A stretch of 64,000 bases of DNA from Chryseobacterium carnipullorum (GCF_900142785.1 NZ_FRCD01000014.1:1-64000); one strand, 5' to 3'; positions 43,616-53,425 are shown, numbered from the stretch's first letter. Program-made: numbers and translations. The notes: generated by a model not told the origin, from the letters alone.

Positions 43616-45553
43616 TTATGATTTTCTAACCAGACTTATGACCTGATTTTCACTTTTTGAAGCGGTTCCCCAAATCTGTTTGAATGCAGGATAATATTCT
43701 TTAGGATAATCCGGACTAGCCGTTTTTATAGTGGAGATGACTTCAAGTTTGTTGCCTTTCTGCTCAGCAACATAACTGTATTCAATTTCTTTATCATCTG
43801 TAACAATTTTTTTATTTTTAGGCATCGTTTCTATCACATAGCCTTCCGGTATTTCCAAAATTACTTTTTTCACTTTAGTAAATGAAGAAATAAAATCGAT
43901 GGGATATTTTCTTTCATCTGCCTGATCAAATTCGTTGGAACTTTTGCTTAAAAACAGCATAGGATTGATGATCATTTTCTTTCCTACTTTATCAATCAGA
44001 TTGTCTGAGGAAAATTTCATGGTGCTTTCAAAATCTCCGTTTTCCAAAATTTTAGAATCAATTCCTGTAAAATCTATTGAATAATTTTCTTTGTACTGTT
44101 TCTTATATTTTTCAGCATTTTCATCATAACTTTCTTTGACAGCCATTGCGTATGAACCGGTATCTTTATCTGAATAGGTTCCGGAAATACTGCCGTCATC
44201 GTTGATCTTTGCTTCTGTGGTAAGGTAATTGAAACTGGTTGTGGCATTTCCCATCTGCATTAACAATGCTTTATCTTTAGCGACGAGCACACCGTACTGA
44301 TTCCAGTCTCTAGGGGGAAGATTATTCATAGAAGACTGTTTTGAGGTGGCATCATAGAGGTTGAATCCTTCCTTTATTTTAACGGCTGCAATCACAAAAT
44401 TCATTCCTACAATACTTGGAGAAACCAGGTTGATCAAACCGTTGTCTGTTGTAGAAATAAGAAGCGGCTCTGCTTTCAATCCGGCTTCTCTGAGCATCAT
44501 GATGAGGAAAAGGTTGATTTCAGCAGCATTTCCTGTTTTGGTTTCTAATAGTTTTTTGATTCCGTTTTCGGTATAGATTCCCCGGTCTTTGTTCCAGGTG
44601 AATGTATTTTTCACATAATTAAAGATAGCGTCTGCTTTTTCTGCGTCAGATTTCAACCCAGAAACTGTCGCAGGCATATTTTCTTTAGCCAGTTTTGTTT
44701 TTTTGAGTTCGTCGCCAAAATCTTCGTCTTTATAGAGTTTTTCTTTGATTTCCTCCCATGAAGAAGAATGCATCTTCAACTGTCCAAAATTGGAAGAATG
44801 AAGTTCTGCACTTATTTTTGTACGGTAATTCCTGTCATTCTTTACAAATTTTTCCGTTTTGAATCCTTTCAGGTTTTCGTAGGCGAATCTATACGTTTTA
44901 AACAAGGTTCCATACATTGTCTTGTCCTCTACCATCCTGTATTTTGGAGTTAATGAACCTGTATAATTTACATTGTAAGCCACGTAGGAAGGGGAATCCA
45001 GAATATATTCCACATATTTTGAAGGGGTATCAGATTCTATGACAATCTGCGGTATTGAATATAAAAACGGAGATAAAACTTCATATTGATATTCTATGAC
45101 GGAACCGTTTTTTACATTAGGAAAAGCAAATTTCGTTATGGTTGTATATTTGCTTTCTTTACTCTTATATTTTGAGCTTTTATCAACCTTTGTTGCTGCT
45201 GCAGCACCATTTTCAAGATTATATACAAAAGCCTTCATCTTATTCAGAAGCTCTTCATCACCAGCGGAGTTTTTATGCAATGGAATCTCAAGATTCAACC
45301 AGTCTTCTGCTTTATCTTTATCATAAATCTTTACTCTGTAAAAAACATTTTTGCGAAGATCTCCCGTTGAATTATCAATCGCAAAATGTACAGATTTATA
45401 AATGATTTCTGCAGGTGCATTCTCATCAAGAGAGGACTTTGTTTTCGTCAAATCAGCATTGTCAAATTTGGGAGGATCCAAAAATTCATGTTTCTGACCG
45501 TTGACACCAATCAAAACTCCTGAAAAGAAGGCTGTTAAAAATATTTTTTTCAT
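43616..45553 (-). CDS. DUF3857/transglutaminase-like protein lacking catalytic residues
   Basis: A 645-residue protein with a signal peptide (1-19). An N-terminal DUF3857 beta domain is followed by a transglutaminase-like region. Its equivalent of the catalytic loop reads GNAAEINL, where the neighbour has GDCKGL, so Cys is Ala. The equivalent of GNHAIL reads MNFVIAA, so the His is also gone. A C-terminal beta domain (about 480-640) completes it. The protein is probably non-catalytic. It follows a paralogue with eight bases between. Confidence 0.85.
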   Translation of the reverse strand: MKKIFLTAFFSGVLIGVNGQKHEFLDPPKFDNADLTKTKSSLDENAPAEIIYKSVHFAIDNSTGDLRKNVFYRVKIYDKDKAEDWLNLEIPLHKNSAGDEELLNKMKAFVYNLENGAAAATKVDKSSKYKSKESKYTTITKFAFPNVKNGSVIEYQYEVLSPFLYSIPQIVIESDTPSKYVEYILDSPSYVAYNVNYTGSLTPKYRMVEDKTMYGTLFKTYRFAYENLKGFKTEKFVKNDRNYRTKISAELHSSNFGQLKMHSSSWEEIKEKLYKDEDFGDELKKTKLAKENMPATVSGLKSDAEKADAIFNYVKNTFTWNKDRGIYTENGIKKLLETKTGNAAEINLFLIMMLREAGLKAEPLLISTTDNGLINLVSPSIVGMNFVIAAVKIKEGFNLYDATSKQSSMNNLPPRDWNQYGVLVAKDKALLMQMGNATTSFNYLTTEAKINDDGSISGTYSDKDTGSYAMAVKESYDENAEKYKKQYKENYSIDFTGIDSKILENGDFESTMKFSSDNLIDKVGKKMIINPMLFLSKSSNEFDQADERKYPIDFISSFTKVKKVILEIPEGYVIETMPKNKKIVTDDKEIEYSYVAEQKGNKLEVISTIKTASPDYPKEYYPAFKQIWGTASKSENQVISLVRKS

Positions 45554-45561
45554 AATTATGC

Positions 45562-47454
45562 TTAAATTTTAGTCAATAAGATTTTAGAGTTATCACCGTT
45601 TAAGGTCTTTTTTCTGAAGCTGACATAGTCGTTATACTTTTCTTTTGGAAATATTCCTTTGTTTACTTTAATGAATCGGGTTACTTTTAATGATTCTCCG
45701 TTTTTCAAAACACTAAGCTTATAGGTTCCAAATTCAGAATTGACGGTCACATTTTCCGGAACCTCATCAATTTTATAGTTCTTAGGAATGATAAAGTCGA
45801 TTTCATATTCATCTTCAAAGGATTGCCCCACTTCAAAAGGCAACTCCCTGTTCTCATCTGATTTATAATAATTATTGGTAAAAATGGGAACTGCTCTAAA
45901 AATCAAATTCTCCCCTGTTGTTTTAGAATAATTATTTGCTTTAAAATCCATAGTGAATTTTACTACTGCATGGTCTTTATCGTTGACAAAGTCTTTCATT
46001 TCCACTTTTTCAAAATTCAGGACATCAAACCTCTTTTTCATTGCTTCAATTCTTTCTTTTGGCGACAGATAAGTATAAGGCAGATTATTATCGTACTGGC
46101 TTCCGGTGTAAGCAAACTGAATTTCTCCATTGATGCTGTTGTCTTCCGTAAGATTAATTTTTAAGATCTGTTTTTCTCTATTTTGCTCGGCTGTGTATGT
46201 TGGAGTATTGATAAGTTCAATTCCTTTTTTGGTTACAGCAAGAACATTTCTATCCGTAGTCGAGTAATCTAAATGGTTAAAGGCAGTCTGCTGTGACGTA
46301 TTTTCCAGCCAGATATTTCCTTTTTCAGTGGGCACCATCAGAATCGCATGATTTCCTCCCATCGATGGAAAGTCCGGATCAAAGGAAATCTGGGATGAGC
46401 TTGAATTGATGACACAATAATGCGATGGAATTCCTGCCTCATTCAGCAAGGTTTTCATATAATTGGTCAGTCCTTTACAGTCTCCATACCCTTTTTTTTG
46501 TACTTCCTCAGGAAACATAGGAAGCCACCCTCCTATTCCCAGCCCTACAAATATATACCTGGTTTTCGACTGCATATACTGATATAGTTTCTTTACTTTA
46601 TCCTCTGTTGACCCTGCGAGTTTCAAGGCAGCTACCTCAGCTTTAATTGCAGGAGTAGATGCAGAAACCGGCTCCACAAGATTAGTATAATACCAGGTTC
46701 CAAAATCTGTCCAGTTGTTCAGAGTTCCCTGCTTACCTTCCAGATTGAATTTAGACAGAGCAAAACTTACTTTCGGTAATATTTTTTCAGGCTTAGGTAG
46801 CATAAGGACATCATCAATAGCCGGAACATTCTTGTAGGAATAGGTCTTTTCATTCCCATTATCTGCAATAGAAACTGAGGTGTAATTATATTTTGACGGA
46901 TAGGTTTTGGTTCTGAGGTCAATCCCGGATTTATTGATTATTTTAAACTGGGCTTCTTCCAAAGATTCGTTTGGAGAAGAAAAAGGCACAAAATCAGGAA
47001 TGAAAATGGTATTCTCATCTGTTCTTTGGTAAGAAAAATCAACGGTGTACGGATAATAGGCGGAAGTATAAGACAATGCTAAAATCCTGTTATCTGAATA
47101 AAAAACGCCTTGAGCATTATTAGCAAAGTCTCCAAAATCAGATTTTGAAAAACTTTTTACTTTTTTCCCGGATTCATCATAAACAGTAACTTTCACATCA
47201 GAAATGTTATCTCCTTTTTTGTAGGGGATATAAATGAGTGCTTTAGAATCACCATCTTTATTTAAAACTGTCGTTACTGTATTGTATTGGTATTTAATTT
47301 CATCGATTTTATTGATTAGAACTGTTGTAAAGTCCTTTCTGACCACAACATCAGCATTTTTCTTTAAGTTTTCTGGGATGGCAGAAACCGGATAGGTTTG
47401 TGCGAAATATATAGAGGCAGTAGACAGAGCACCTATAACTAAAATTTTCATCAT
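45562..47454 (-). CDS. DUF3857 and transglutaminase domain protein
   Basis: A 630-residue protein with a signal peptide (1-18, ending YFAQ). DUF3857 occupies about 40-250 and a transglutaminase-like domain about 270-400, with Cys in GYGDCKGLTNYM and His in MGGNHAIL. The usual Asp after WL is Glu/Asn in WLENTS, so the triad is atypical. It is a periplasmic or surface protein of unknown substrate, first in a two-gene unit with the degenerate paralogue. Confidence 0.88.
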   Translation of the reverse strand: MMKILVIGALSTASIYFAQTYPVSAIPENLKKNADVVVRKDFTTVLINKIDEIKYQYNTVTTVLNKDGDSKALIYIPYKKGDNISDVKVTVYDESGKKVKSFSKSDFGDFANNAQGVFYSDNRILALSYTSAYYPYTVDFSYQRTDENTIFIPDFVPFSSPNESLEEAQFKIINKSGIDLRTKTYPSKYNYTSVSIADNGNEKTYSYKNVPAIDDVLMLPKPEKILPKVSFALSKFNLEGKQGTLNNWTDFGTWYYTNLVEPVSASTPAIKAEVAALKLAGSTEDKVKKLYQYMQSKTRYIFVGLGIGGWLPMFPEEVQKKGYGDCKGLTNYMKTLLNEAGIPSHYCVINSSSSQISFDPDFPSMGGNHAILMVPTEKGNIWLENTSQQTAFNHLDYSTTDRNVLAVTKKGIELINTPTYTAEQNREKQILKINLTEDNSINGEIQFAYTGSQYDNNLPYTYLSPKERIEAMKKRFDVLNFEKVEMKDFVNDKDHAVVKFTMDFKANNYSKTTGENLIFRAVPIFTNNYYKSDENRELPFEVGQSFEDEYEIDFIIPKNYKIDEVPENVTVNSEFGTYKLSVLKNGESLKVTRFIKVNKGIFPKEKYNDYVSFRKKTLNGDNSKILLTKI

Positions 47455-47470
47455 GGTTATTAAAATTGAG

Positions 47471-47478
47471 CAAAAATA
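47471..47478 (-). promoter_or_regulatory. -7 box (TATTTTTG) of the DUF3857 pair
   Basis: An exact TAnnTTTG match, 17 bases before the first ATG. Confidence 0.6.
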
Positions 47479-47671
47479 ATAAAATCTTAATAAATGTTAA
47501 TTTTTTATTTTAATATAAATACTTATGACACAGAAAAAGCTTCACCAATACAATATTTTTAAATACATTTTTACTATAATATCTCTCTAAATAAGGATTT
47601 TTTGTAATTTTTTCGCAAAATTCATTTTTCAGAATTACGATATTAATTATTTTCAACTACAGAGTAAAACA

Positions 47672-47700
47672 CAAAAAAAAGACTCCATTGCTGAAGTCTT
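47672..47700 (-). terminator. Terminator of the DUF5684 gene
   Basis: AAGACT pairs with AGTCTT, with partial inner pairing, followed by eight Ts on the minus strand. Confidence 0.75.
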
Positions 47701-47716
47701 GTATTATTTTTATTAC

Positions 47717-48097
47717 TTACTGATCATTTGGGATTCTGCTACTATCGTATTTATCGTTACTGAAACCAAGAACCGGGACGAAAATAAAGCCGAAGAAAAA
47801 CAAAAGAATGGTATAAACCGGGGTATCTTTTCCAAAAGCTTTTGCTAATCTGTCATTAACCACCCATGAGGCATAAAGGTTAACGAAAGGGATTAGGAAT
47901 AAGATGAACCACCAGATCGGCTTTTTAACAATATCCAGCAGTACAATGATATGATAGATCGGAACAAAAGCTGCCCATGCATCTTCTCTTCCCGCTTTCT
48001 GAAATATTTTATACATACAGTATCCATAAAATAAATAGATGAGCAATCCGAAGATCATAGAGCCCATTCCCAGTCTTGCAGCAGCGGCACCAGACAT
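47717..48097 (-). CDS. DUF5684 small membrane protein
   Basis: A 126-residue protein with three to four membrane segments. The phrases KIFQKAGREDAWAAFVPIYHIIVLLDI and KPIWWFILFLIPFVNLYASWVVNDRLAKAFGKD fit DUF5684, often annotated near signal peptidase genes. The function is unknown. It lies just downstream of gyrB, with that gene's terminator and a -7 box between. Confidence 0.82.
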   Translation of the reverse strand: MSGAAAARLGMGSMIFGLLIYLFYGYCMYKIFQKAGREDAWAAFVPIYHIIVLLDIVKKPIWWFILFLIPFVNLYASWVVNDRLAKAFGKDTPVYTILLFFFGFIFVPVLGFSNDKYDSSRIPNDQ

Positions 48098-48150
48098 TGC
48101 ATCAACCCCTTCATAAGGGATTGTTTGTATTATTTTTTATTGGTTTGCAC

Positions 48151-48158
48151 CAAATATA
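48151..48158 (-). promoter_or_regulatory. -7 box (TATATTTG) of the DUF5684 gene, joined to the gyrB terminator
   Basis: An exact TAnnTTTG match directly continuing the U-tract of the gyrB terminator. Confidence 0.58.
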
Positions 48159-48188
48159 AAAAAAAGCTTCTAATAAATAGAAGCTTTT
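48159..48188 (-). terminator. Terminator of gyrB
   Basis: AAAAGCTTCTA pairs with TAGAAGCTTTT, followed by a T-run on the minus strand. Confidence 0.88.
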
Positions 48189-48210
48189 CTCAATATATTT
48201 TTAATAACAA

Positions 48211-50145
48211 TTATGCATCAATCTTAGCATATTTTGCATTTTTCTCGATAAACTCTCTCCTTGGTGGAACCTCATCTCCCATCAACATTGAGAATATACT
48301 GTCCGCCTCTACGGCATTGTCAATCGTTACCTGTTTCAGGATTCTGTGTTCAGGATTTAGAGTTGTTTCCCAAAGCTGTTCAGGATTCATTTCCCCAAGA
48401 CCCTTATAACGCTGAACCTCTACTCCTTTTCCGTCCGGAGCCATTTCTAAAGTAAATTCTTCACGCTCTTTTTCGTTATAAGCATATACTTTTTTGTTTC
48501 CTTTCTTCAATAGATATAAAGGAGGTTGAGCAATATAGATATATCCGTTCTCAATAAGTTCTTTCATAAATCTGAAGAAGAACGTAAGAATCAGAGTCGA
48601 AATGTGAGATCCGTCAATATCGGCATCGGTCATGATCACTACTTTATGATATCTCAGTTTAGCCATATTCAGGGCCTTACTGTCTTCTTCAGTTCCTACA
48701 GAAACTCCAAGAGCGGTGTAGATATTTTTAATTTCCTCGTTGTCATATACTTTATGAAGCATTGATTTTTCAACGTTCAGAATTTTACCTCTCAATGGTA
48801 AAATAGCCTGGAAATGTCTGTCTCTACCCTGCTTAGCCGTACCACCTGCGGAATCTCCCTCTACCAAGAACAATTCAGATTCTGCCGGATCTTTGGATGA
48901 ACAGTCAGATAGTTTCCCCGGAAGTCCGGAACCTCCCATTGGAGATTTTCTCTGAACCATTTCACGGGCTTTCTTCGCTGCCTGTCTTGCTTTTGCTGCT
49001 AAAACTACTTTTTGAACAATAATTTTCGCTTCATTAGGGTTTTCTTCTAAGAAATTAGAAAGCATTTCCCCTACAATTTTATCTACAGCCCCTGAAACTT
49101 CAGAGTTTCCTAATTTGGTCTTGGTCTGTCCTTCAAACTGAGGCTCCATTACTTTTACAGAAATCACAGCTGTTAATCCTTCACGGAAGTCATCTCCTGT
49201 AATTTCTACCTTTTCTTTTTGTGGAATTCCTAAATCATCAGCATACTTTTTCAATGTTCTTGTCAAAGCACGTCTGAAACCCGCAAGGTGAGTTCCCCCT
49301 TCATGCGTGTTGATATTGTTTACATAAGAGTGAAGGTTCTCGCTGAATGACGTGTTGTAACGCATGGCAACTTCTACCGGAATATCATCTCTTTCTGCTT
49401 CCATGAAGATTACATTCTCCATGATCGATTCTCTGTTTCCGTCGATAAATTCAACAAATTCCTTCAAACCACCTTCAGAATGGAAAACTTCCGTTGGGAA
49501 TGATCCGTCATCGTTAGGCGTTCTTTCATCAATTAGCGTAATCGTAATTCCTTTGTTAAGGAAAGCCAGTTCACGTAATCTGGTGGCAAGCGTATCATAG
49601 TTATAAACCGTTTCCTGAAAAATGGTAGCATCCGGCTGAAAGAAAACTTCTGTTCCTCTTTCGTCGGTAGTTCCAATTTCCGCAACATCTGCAAGGGCTT
49701 TACCTTCTGAATATTTTTGTTGATATAATTTACCGTTAAGGCTTACTGTAGCCACCAATAAAGTGGAAAGCGCGTTCACACACGATACCCCCACTCCGTG
49801 AAGACCTCCGGATACTTTGTAAGAATCTTTATCAAATTTTCCTCCTGCTCCAATTTTAGTCATGACAACCTCTAGAGCCGATTTTTGTTCTTTTTCGTGA
49901 AAATCTACAGGAATCCCTCTACCGTTATCTTTTACAGAGATGCTTTCTCCTTCGTGGATGGTTACCAGAATGGTATCGCAATACCCTGCCAAAGCCTCAT
50001 CAATAGAGTTATCTACTACTTCATAAACCAAATGATGAAGACCTCTTACTCCTACATCTCCAATGTACATTGATGGTCTTAGTCGAACGTGTTCCATCCC
50101 TTCTAAGGCTTGGATACTACTAGCTGTATATTGTTTTTGACTCAT
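48211..50145 (-). CDS. gyrB: DNA gyrase subunit B
   Basis: A 644-residue ATPase subunit of DNA gyrase. GHKL motifs EVVDNSIDEA, DNGRGIP and GGLHGVGVSCVNALS are present. The TOPRIM part has EGDSAGG and MTDADIDGSHI. The QRYKGLGEMNPEQLWETT motif near the C-terminus is characteristic. The length is typical of the short GyrB form. A near-box GATATTTG (50182-50189) lies upstream. Confidence 0.97.
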   Translation of the reverse strand: MSQKQYTASSIQALEGMEHVRLRPSMYIGDVGVRGLHHLVYEVVDNSIDEALAGYCDTILVTIHEGESISVKDNGRGIPVDFHEKEQKSALEVVMTKIGAGGKFDKDSYKVSGGLHGVGVSCVNALSTLLVATVSLNGKLYQQKYSEGKALADVAEIGTTDERGTEVFFQPDATIFQETVYNYDTLATRLRELAFLNKGITITLIDERTPNDDGSFPTEVFHSEGGLKEFVEFIDGNRESIMENVIFMEAERDDIPVEVAMRYNTSFSENLHSYVNNINTHEGGTHLAGFRRALTRTLKKYADDLGIPQKEKVEITGDDFREGLTAVISVKVMEPQFEGQTKTKLGNSEVSGAVDKIVGEMLSNFLEENPNEAKIIVQKVVLAAKARQAAKKAREMVQRKSPMGGSGLPGKLSDCSSKDPAESELFLVEGDSAGGTAKQGRDRHFQAILPLRGKILNVEKSMLHKVYDNEEIKNIYTALGVSVGTEEDSKALNMAKLRYHKVVIMTDADIDGSHISTLILTFFFRFMKELIENGYIYIAQPPLYLLKKGNKKVYAYNEKEREEFTLEMAPDGKGVEVQRYKGLGEMNPEQLWETTLNPEHRILKQVTIDNAVEADSIFSMLMGDEVPPRREFIEKNAKYAKIDA

Positions 50146-50247
50146 ATAAAATTAATAAATTTTGCCTAATGCAAAGACCTACAAATATCGTGATTTTTTT
50201 CGACTTATGAAAGTTAAAATATGTCAAAAAAGGATTGTTTTCAATAT

Positions 50248-50270
50248 AAAAAAGCAGACCTTGGCCTGCT
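50248..50270 (-). terminator. Terminator of the XRE regulator gene
   Basis: AGCAGGCC pairs with GGTCTGCT (one G-U), followed by Ts on the minus strand. Confidence 0.65.
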
Positions 50271-50352
50271 CTATTTTTGATGGTTCCTGTACCAACGAAC
50301 TTTATGTTTTTCAGGATCAATTTTTTATCATTTTAAATGATCATCGTGACCT

Positions 50353-50784
50353 TTACTTCTTTTCGATCAATTTTTCAAGTCTCCCGAACATATCATCCTT
50401 CTCCTTCAGCATTCTTTCGTACAAAGCAATTTTTTCATCATATAATTCCACAATTTTATCAATAGGATTGAATGTAGGCTGAAAATTAAAAAAAGCTGGT
50501 TGCTGACAATTATCAAAAGAGGCTGTATTTGAAATTATACTGATTGCTTGCTCTTCATCAAAATTCTCAATAGCTTCAGCAGGAACTTTGAGAATACCCG
50601 CAACTTTTGCTACAATATCGGCTTCTACAGTTTCCTTCTGCTCAAGGAGTGAAATCTTCTTCTGGTTCCAGTCCTCCCCAAGTTCAAAAGCCAGTGCTTC
50701 CTGCTTAATGCCGAGCATTTCTCTGAAACGCTTGATATTTCGTCCCTGATGTATTTTTTTATTTTGCATATCTGTGTCAATCAT
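50353..50784 (-). CDS. XRE-family transcriptional regulator
   Basis: A 143-residue protein with an N-terminal HTH (about 14-70: GRNIKRFREMLGIKQEALAFEL, then KKISLLEQKETVE). A C-terminal coiled coil (KIALYERMLKEKDDMFGRLEKLI) probably dimerises it. The ATG at 50784 lies five bases from the -7 box, so the mRNA would be leaderless; the ATG at 50769 is an alternative with a short leader. The target is unknown. Confidence 0.88.
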   Translation of the reverse strand: MIDTDMQNKKIHQGRNIKRFREMLGIKQEALAFELGEDWNQKKISLLEQKETVEADIVAKVAGILKVPAEAIENFDEEQAISIISNTASFDNCQQPAFFNFQPTFNPIDKIVELYDEKIALYERMLKEKDDMFGRLEKLIEKK

Positions 50785-50789
50785 AATAA

Positions 50790-50797
50790 CAAATATA
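50790..50797 (-). promoter_or_regulatory. -7 box (TATATTTG) of the XRE regulator gene
   Basis: An exact TAnnTTTG match with five bases to the ATG at 50784. Confidence 0.62.
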
Positions 50798-51042
50798 AAG
50801 TTTTAGGGCAGAAAAATAAAACTCCTCTTCAAAATAAATTATATTCTAAAACATCCTTTATTTTAAGTAAAATATCCTTTGCAGCAAGACATTAAAAATA
50901 ATCCATTTCAAAGTAGAAATAAAGAACTTCTAACACACAAAAAGGTTTAAAGTTATGATCTATTTCTTAAACGTCAACTGTATTAAATCATATTATACAT
51001 CCGTATTTTATGCTTAAATTTATTTACTCAAAAGTTGATAAT

Positions 51043-52386
51043 ATGGATGATTTTATTGCAGCCCGCGCGCAGATGGCCCTGTCGCTGGGCTTTCATATCA
51101 TTTTCGCCTGTGTGGGAATGGTAATGCCCTTCTTAATGGCCTTTGCCCACTGGAAATATCTTAAAACCAATAATGAAGTATATAAAGGCCTTACTAAGGC
51201 ATGGAGTAAAGGCGTAGCGATCCTCTTTGCTACCGGTGCGGTTTCAGGAACGATGCTTTCGTTCGAACTTGGGCTTCTGTGGCCGGGATTTATGAAACAT
51301 GCAGGACCGATCTTCGGAATGCCGTTTTCTTTAGAGGGAACTGCATTTTTTATTGAAGCGATTGCCATCGGGTTCTTTTTATACGGTTGGGATAAATTTA
51401 ATAAATGGTTCCATTGGTTCTGCGGATTTCTTGTGGGATTAAGCGGCCTGGCTTCGGGTATTCTCGTGGTAGCTGCCAATGCGTGGATGAATTCACCTGC
51501 AGGATTTGATTATATCAACGGACAATATGTCAATATAGATCCTATTAAAGCAATGTTCAACGATGCTTGGTTTCCTCAGGCGCTTCATATGACGGTGGCG
51601 GCATTCTGCGCTACAGGATTTGTTGTTGCAGGGGTTCACGCTTTTTTAATCATGAAGAAAAAGAATGTGGAATTCCATACGAAAGCGTTCAGGATTGCGG
51701 CCGGATTTGCCTTAATCGGGGCGTTTGGAGCACCATTAAGTGGTGATGTTGCTGCAAAATCTGTTGCAGAGAGACAGCCGATTAAACTTGCCGCAATGGA
51801 AGCCCACTTTGAAACGGAGAAAGGAGCACCTTTTATTATCGGAGGGATTCCTGATGAGGAAAAAGGAGAAGTGAAATATGCCATTAAAATTCCAAAAGTA
51901 TTAAGCTTTTTAGTGAGCAACGATTTCAATCATGAAGTCAAGGGATTAAATGATTTCCCAAGAGACGAATGGCCTCCGGTAGCGGTTGTTCATTATGCTT
52001 TCCAGATCATGATCTTCTTCGGGGTTGTGATGATCTGTATTGGAAGTATCTATCTCTATTCTTTCTTCTTCAAAAAGGAATGGCTGAATAAAAACTGGCT
52101 TTTAAAAACCTTTCTGATTGCAACGCCTTTTGGATATATTGCCCTGGAAGCAGGATGGACGGTGACCGAGGTGGGAAGACAACCATGGATCATCTATGGA
52201 GTCATGAGAACAATTGATGCGGTGACGCCTATGCCAGGAATTCAGTACTCTTTTTACTTTTTCACCGCTATTTTCGTGTCATTATCACTGATTATTATCT
52301 TTCTTCTAAGGAGACAGATTCAGATGGTACCGAAACTTTACGATCCTACAGACGCTCAGTTTAACGATAAAAACAAAAAATCATGA
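51043..52386 (+). CDS. cydA: Cytochrome bd oxidase subunit I
   Basis: A 447-residue polytopic subunit holding the hemes of the bd-type menaquinol oxidase. The start is MDDFIAARAQMALSLGFHI at 51043; an ATG at 51010 is in frame. FHIIF gives the N-terminal His ligand, GRQPW is in TEVGRQPWIIYG, and the Q-loop is short, as in the bd-short type. Its stop overlaps the cydB start (ATGA). It serves low-oxygen respiration. Confidence 0.95.
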   Translation: MDDFIAARAQMALSLGFHIIFACVGMVMPFLMAFAHWKYLKTNNEVYKGLTKAWSKGVAILFATGAVSGTMLSFELGLLWPGFMKHAGPIFGMPFSLEGTAFFIEAIAIGFFLYGWDKFNKWFHWFCGFLVGLSGLASGILVVAANAWMNSPAGFDYINGQYVNIDPIKAMFNDAWFPQALHMTVAAFCATGFVVAGVHAFLIMKKKNVEFHTKAFRIAAGFALIGAFGAPLSGDVAAKSVAERQPIKLAAMEAHFETEKGAPFIIGGIPDEEKGEVKYAIKIPKVLSFLVSNDFNHEVKGLNDFPRDEWPPVAVVHYAFQIMIFFGVVMICIGSIYLYSFFFKKEWLNKNWLLKTFLIATPFGYIALEAGWTVTEVGRQPWIIYGVMRTIDAVTPMPGIQYSFYFFTAIFVSLSLIIIFLLRRQIQMVPKLYDPTDAQFNDKNKKS

Positions 52387-53387
52387 TCTACGTTGTTATA
52401 GGTTTTCTATGGCTTTCTATCTGCCTGTATATTATTCTGGGCGGCGCTGATTTCGGAGCCGGAATAGTAGAACTTTTCACGCATAAAAAAGCGCGTCACA
52501 AAACCCAGGAGCTTATGTATGAATCGATAGCGCCTGTATGGGAAGCTAATCATATGTGGCTGATTATTGCGATCGTAATTCTTTTTGTGGGATTTCCGGA
52601 GATCTACACAACAATGTCCACCTACCTTCATATTCCCCTGGTGTTGATGCTTTTAGGCATTATTGCCAGAGGAACCGCATTTACATTTAGGCATTATGAT
52701 GCCGTAAAAGATAATATGCAGGTCGTGTACACACAGATATTTTACTACGCAAGCCTGCTTACTCCATTTTTCTTAGGATTGATTGCAGCCGCTACGGTTT
52801 CTCATTCCATCAATCCTGATGCTGTAGGATTTGTAGACTTATATATTTTCAGCTGGTTAAACTGGTTTGGTGTTTCGGTTGGACTGTTTACTGTGGCGCT
52901 ATGCGCTTACCTTGCCTCTATCTTTTCATTAAGAGAAACCCGTGACAAAGCTGACCTTACATTGATGATCAAAAAATCGAGACAGACAATGGTTTTTGTA
53001 GTGATCACAGGGGTGCTGGTATTTTTTACAGCTTATATCTCCGACATTCCTCTTGTGATGTGGGTATTTTCCAAACCATTAGGGGTCATGGCAATTTCCT
53101 TTGCGACAGTAGCTTTAGCATTGATTCTCCGTGCCCTCCATCAGCGAAAACTGCTTCCTGTAAGAGCACTGGCCGGCTTTCAGATGGTAATGATCCTGGT
53201 TGCAGCTACCTATCAACATAATCCTGATATTATTTTATTAGGAAATGGACAACATCTTTCATTACTAGAACATAGGGCGCCACCAAAAACAATTGATGCA
53301 TTAGGATGGGCATTAATGCTTGGTTCTCTGTTTATTCTGCCGTTTTTGTTTTATCTGATGGCTTCGTTTAGCAGGCAGAGAAAATGA
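52383..53387 (+). CDS. cydB: Cytochrome bd oxidase subunit II
   Basis: A 334-residue partner of CydA with about eight membrane segments. It shows LGGADFGAGIVELF, WEANHMWLI with the conserved Trp/Asn, FRGTAFTFRHYD-like GTAFTFRHYD and a DAxGW-type C-terminus. It overlaps cydA by four bases. No small CydX-type frame was found after it. A strong terminator follows. Confidence 0.95.
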   Translation: MIYVVIGFLWLSICLYIILGGADFGAGIVELFTHKKARHKTQELMYESIAPVWEANHMWLIIAIVILFVGFPEIYTTMSTYLHIPLVLMLLGIIARGTAFTFRHYDAVKDNMQVVYTQIFYYASLLTPFFLGLIAAATVSHSINPDAVGFVDLYIFSWLNWFGVSVGLFTVALCAYLASIFSLRETRDKADLTLMIKKSRQTMVFVVITGVLVFFTAYISDIPLVMWVFSKPLGVMAISFATVALALILRALHQRKLLPVRALAGFQMVMILVAATYQHNPDIILLGNGQHLSLLEHRAPPKTIDALGWALMLGSLFILPFLFYLMASFSRQRK

Positions 53388-53425
53388 GTATTTGATACCG
53401 TAAGATATAAACGATCCAATTATAA

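Noticed and set aside
42512..45405. Several plus-strand frames across the lipoprotein and DUF3857 genes
   Set aside because: Their translations are hydrophobic/Ser-Leu-rich antisense products of real minus-strand genes with clear domains.
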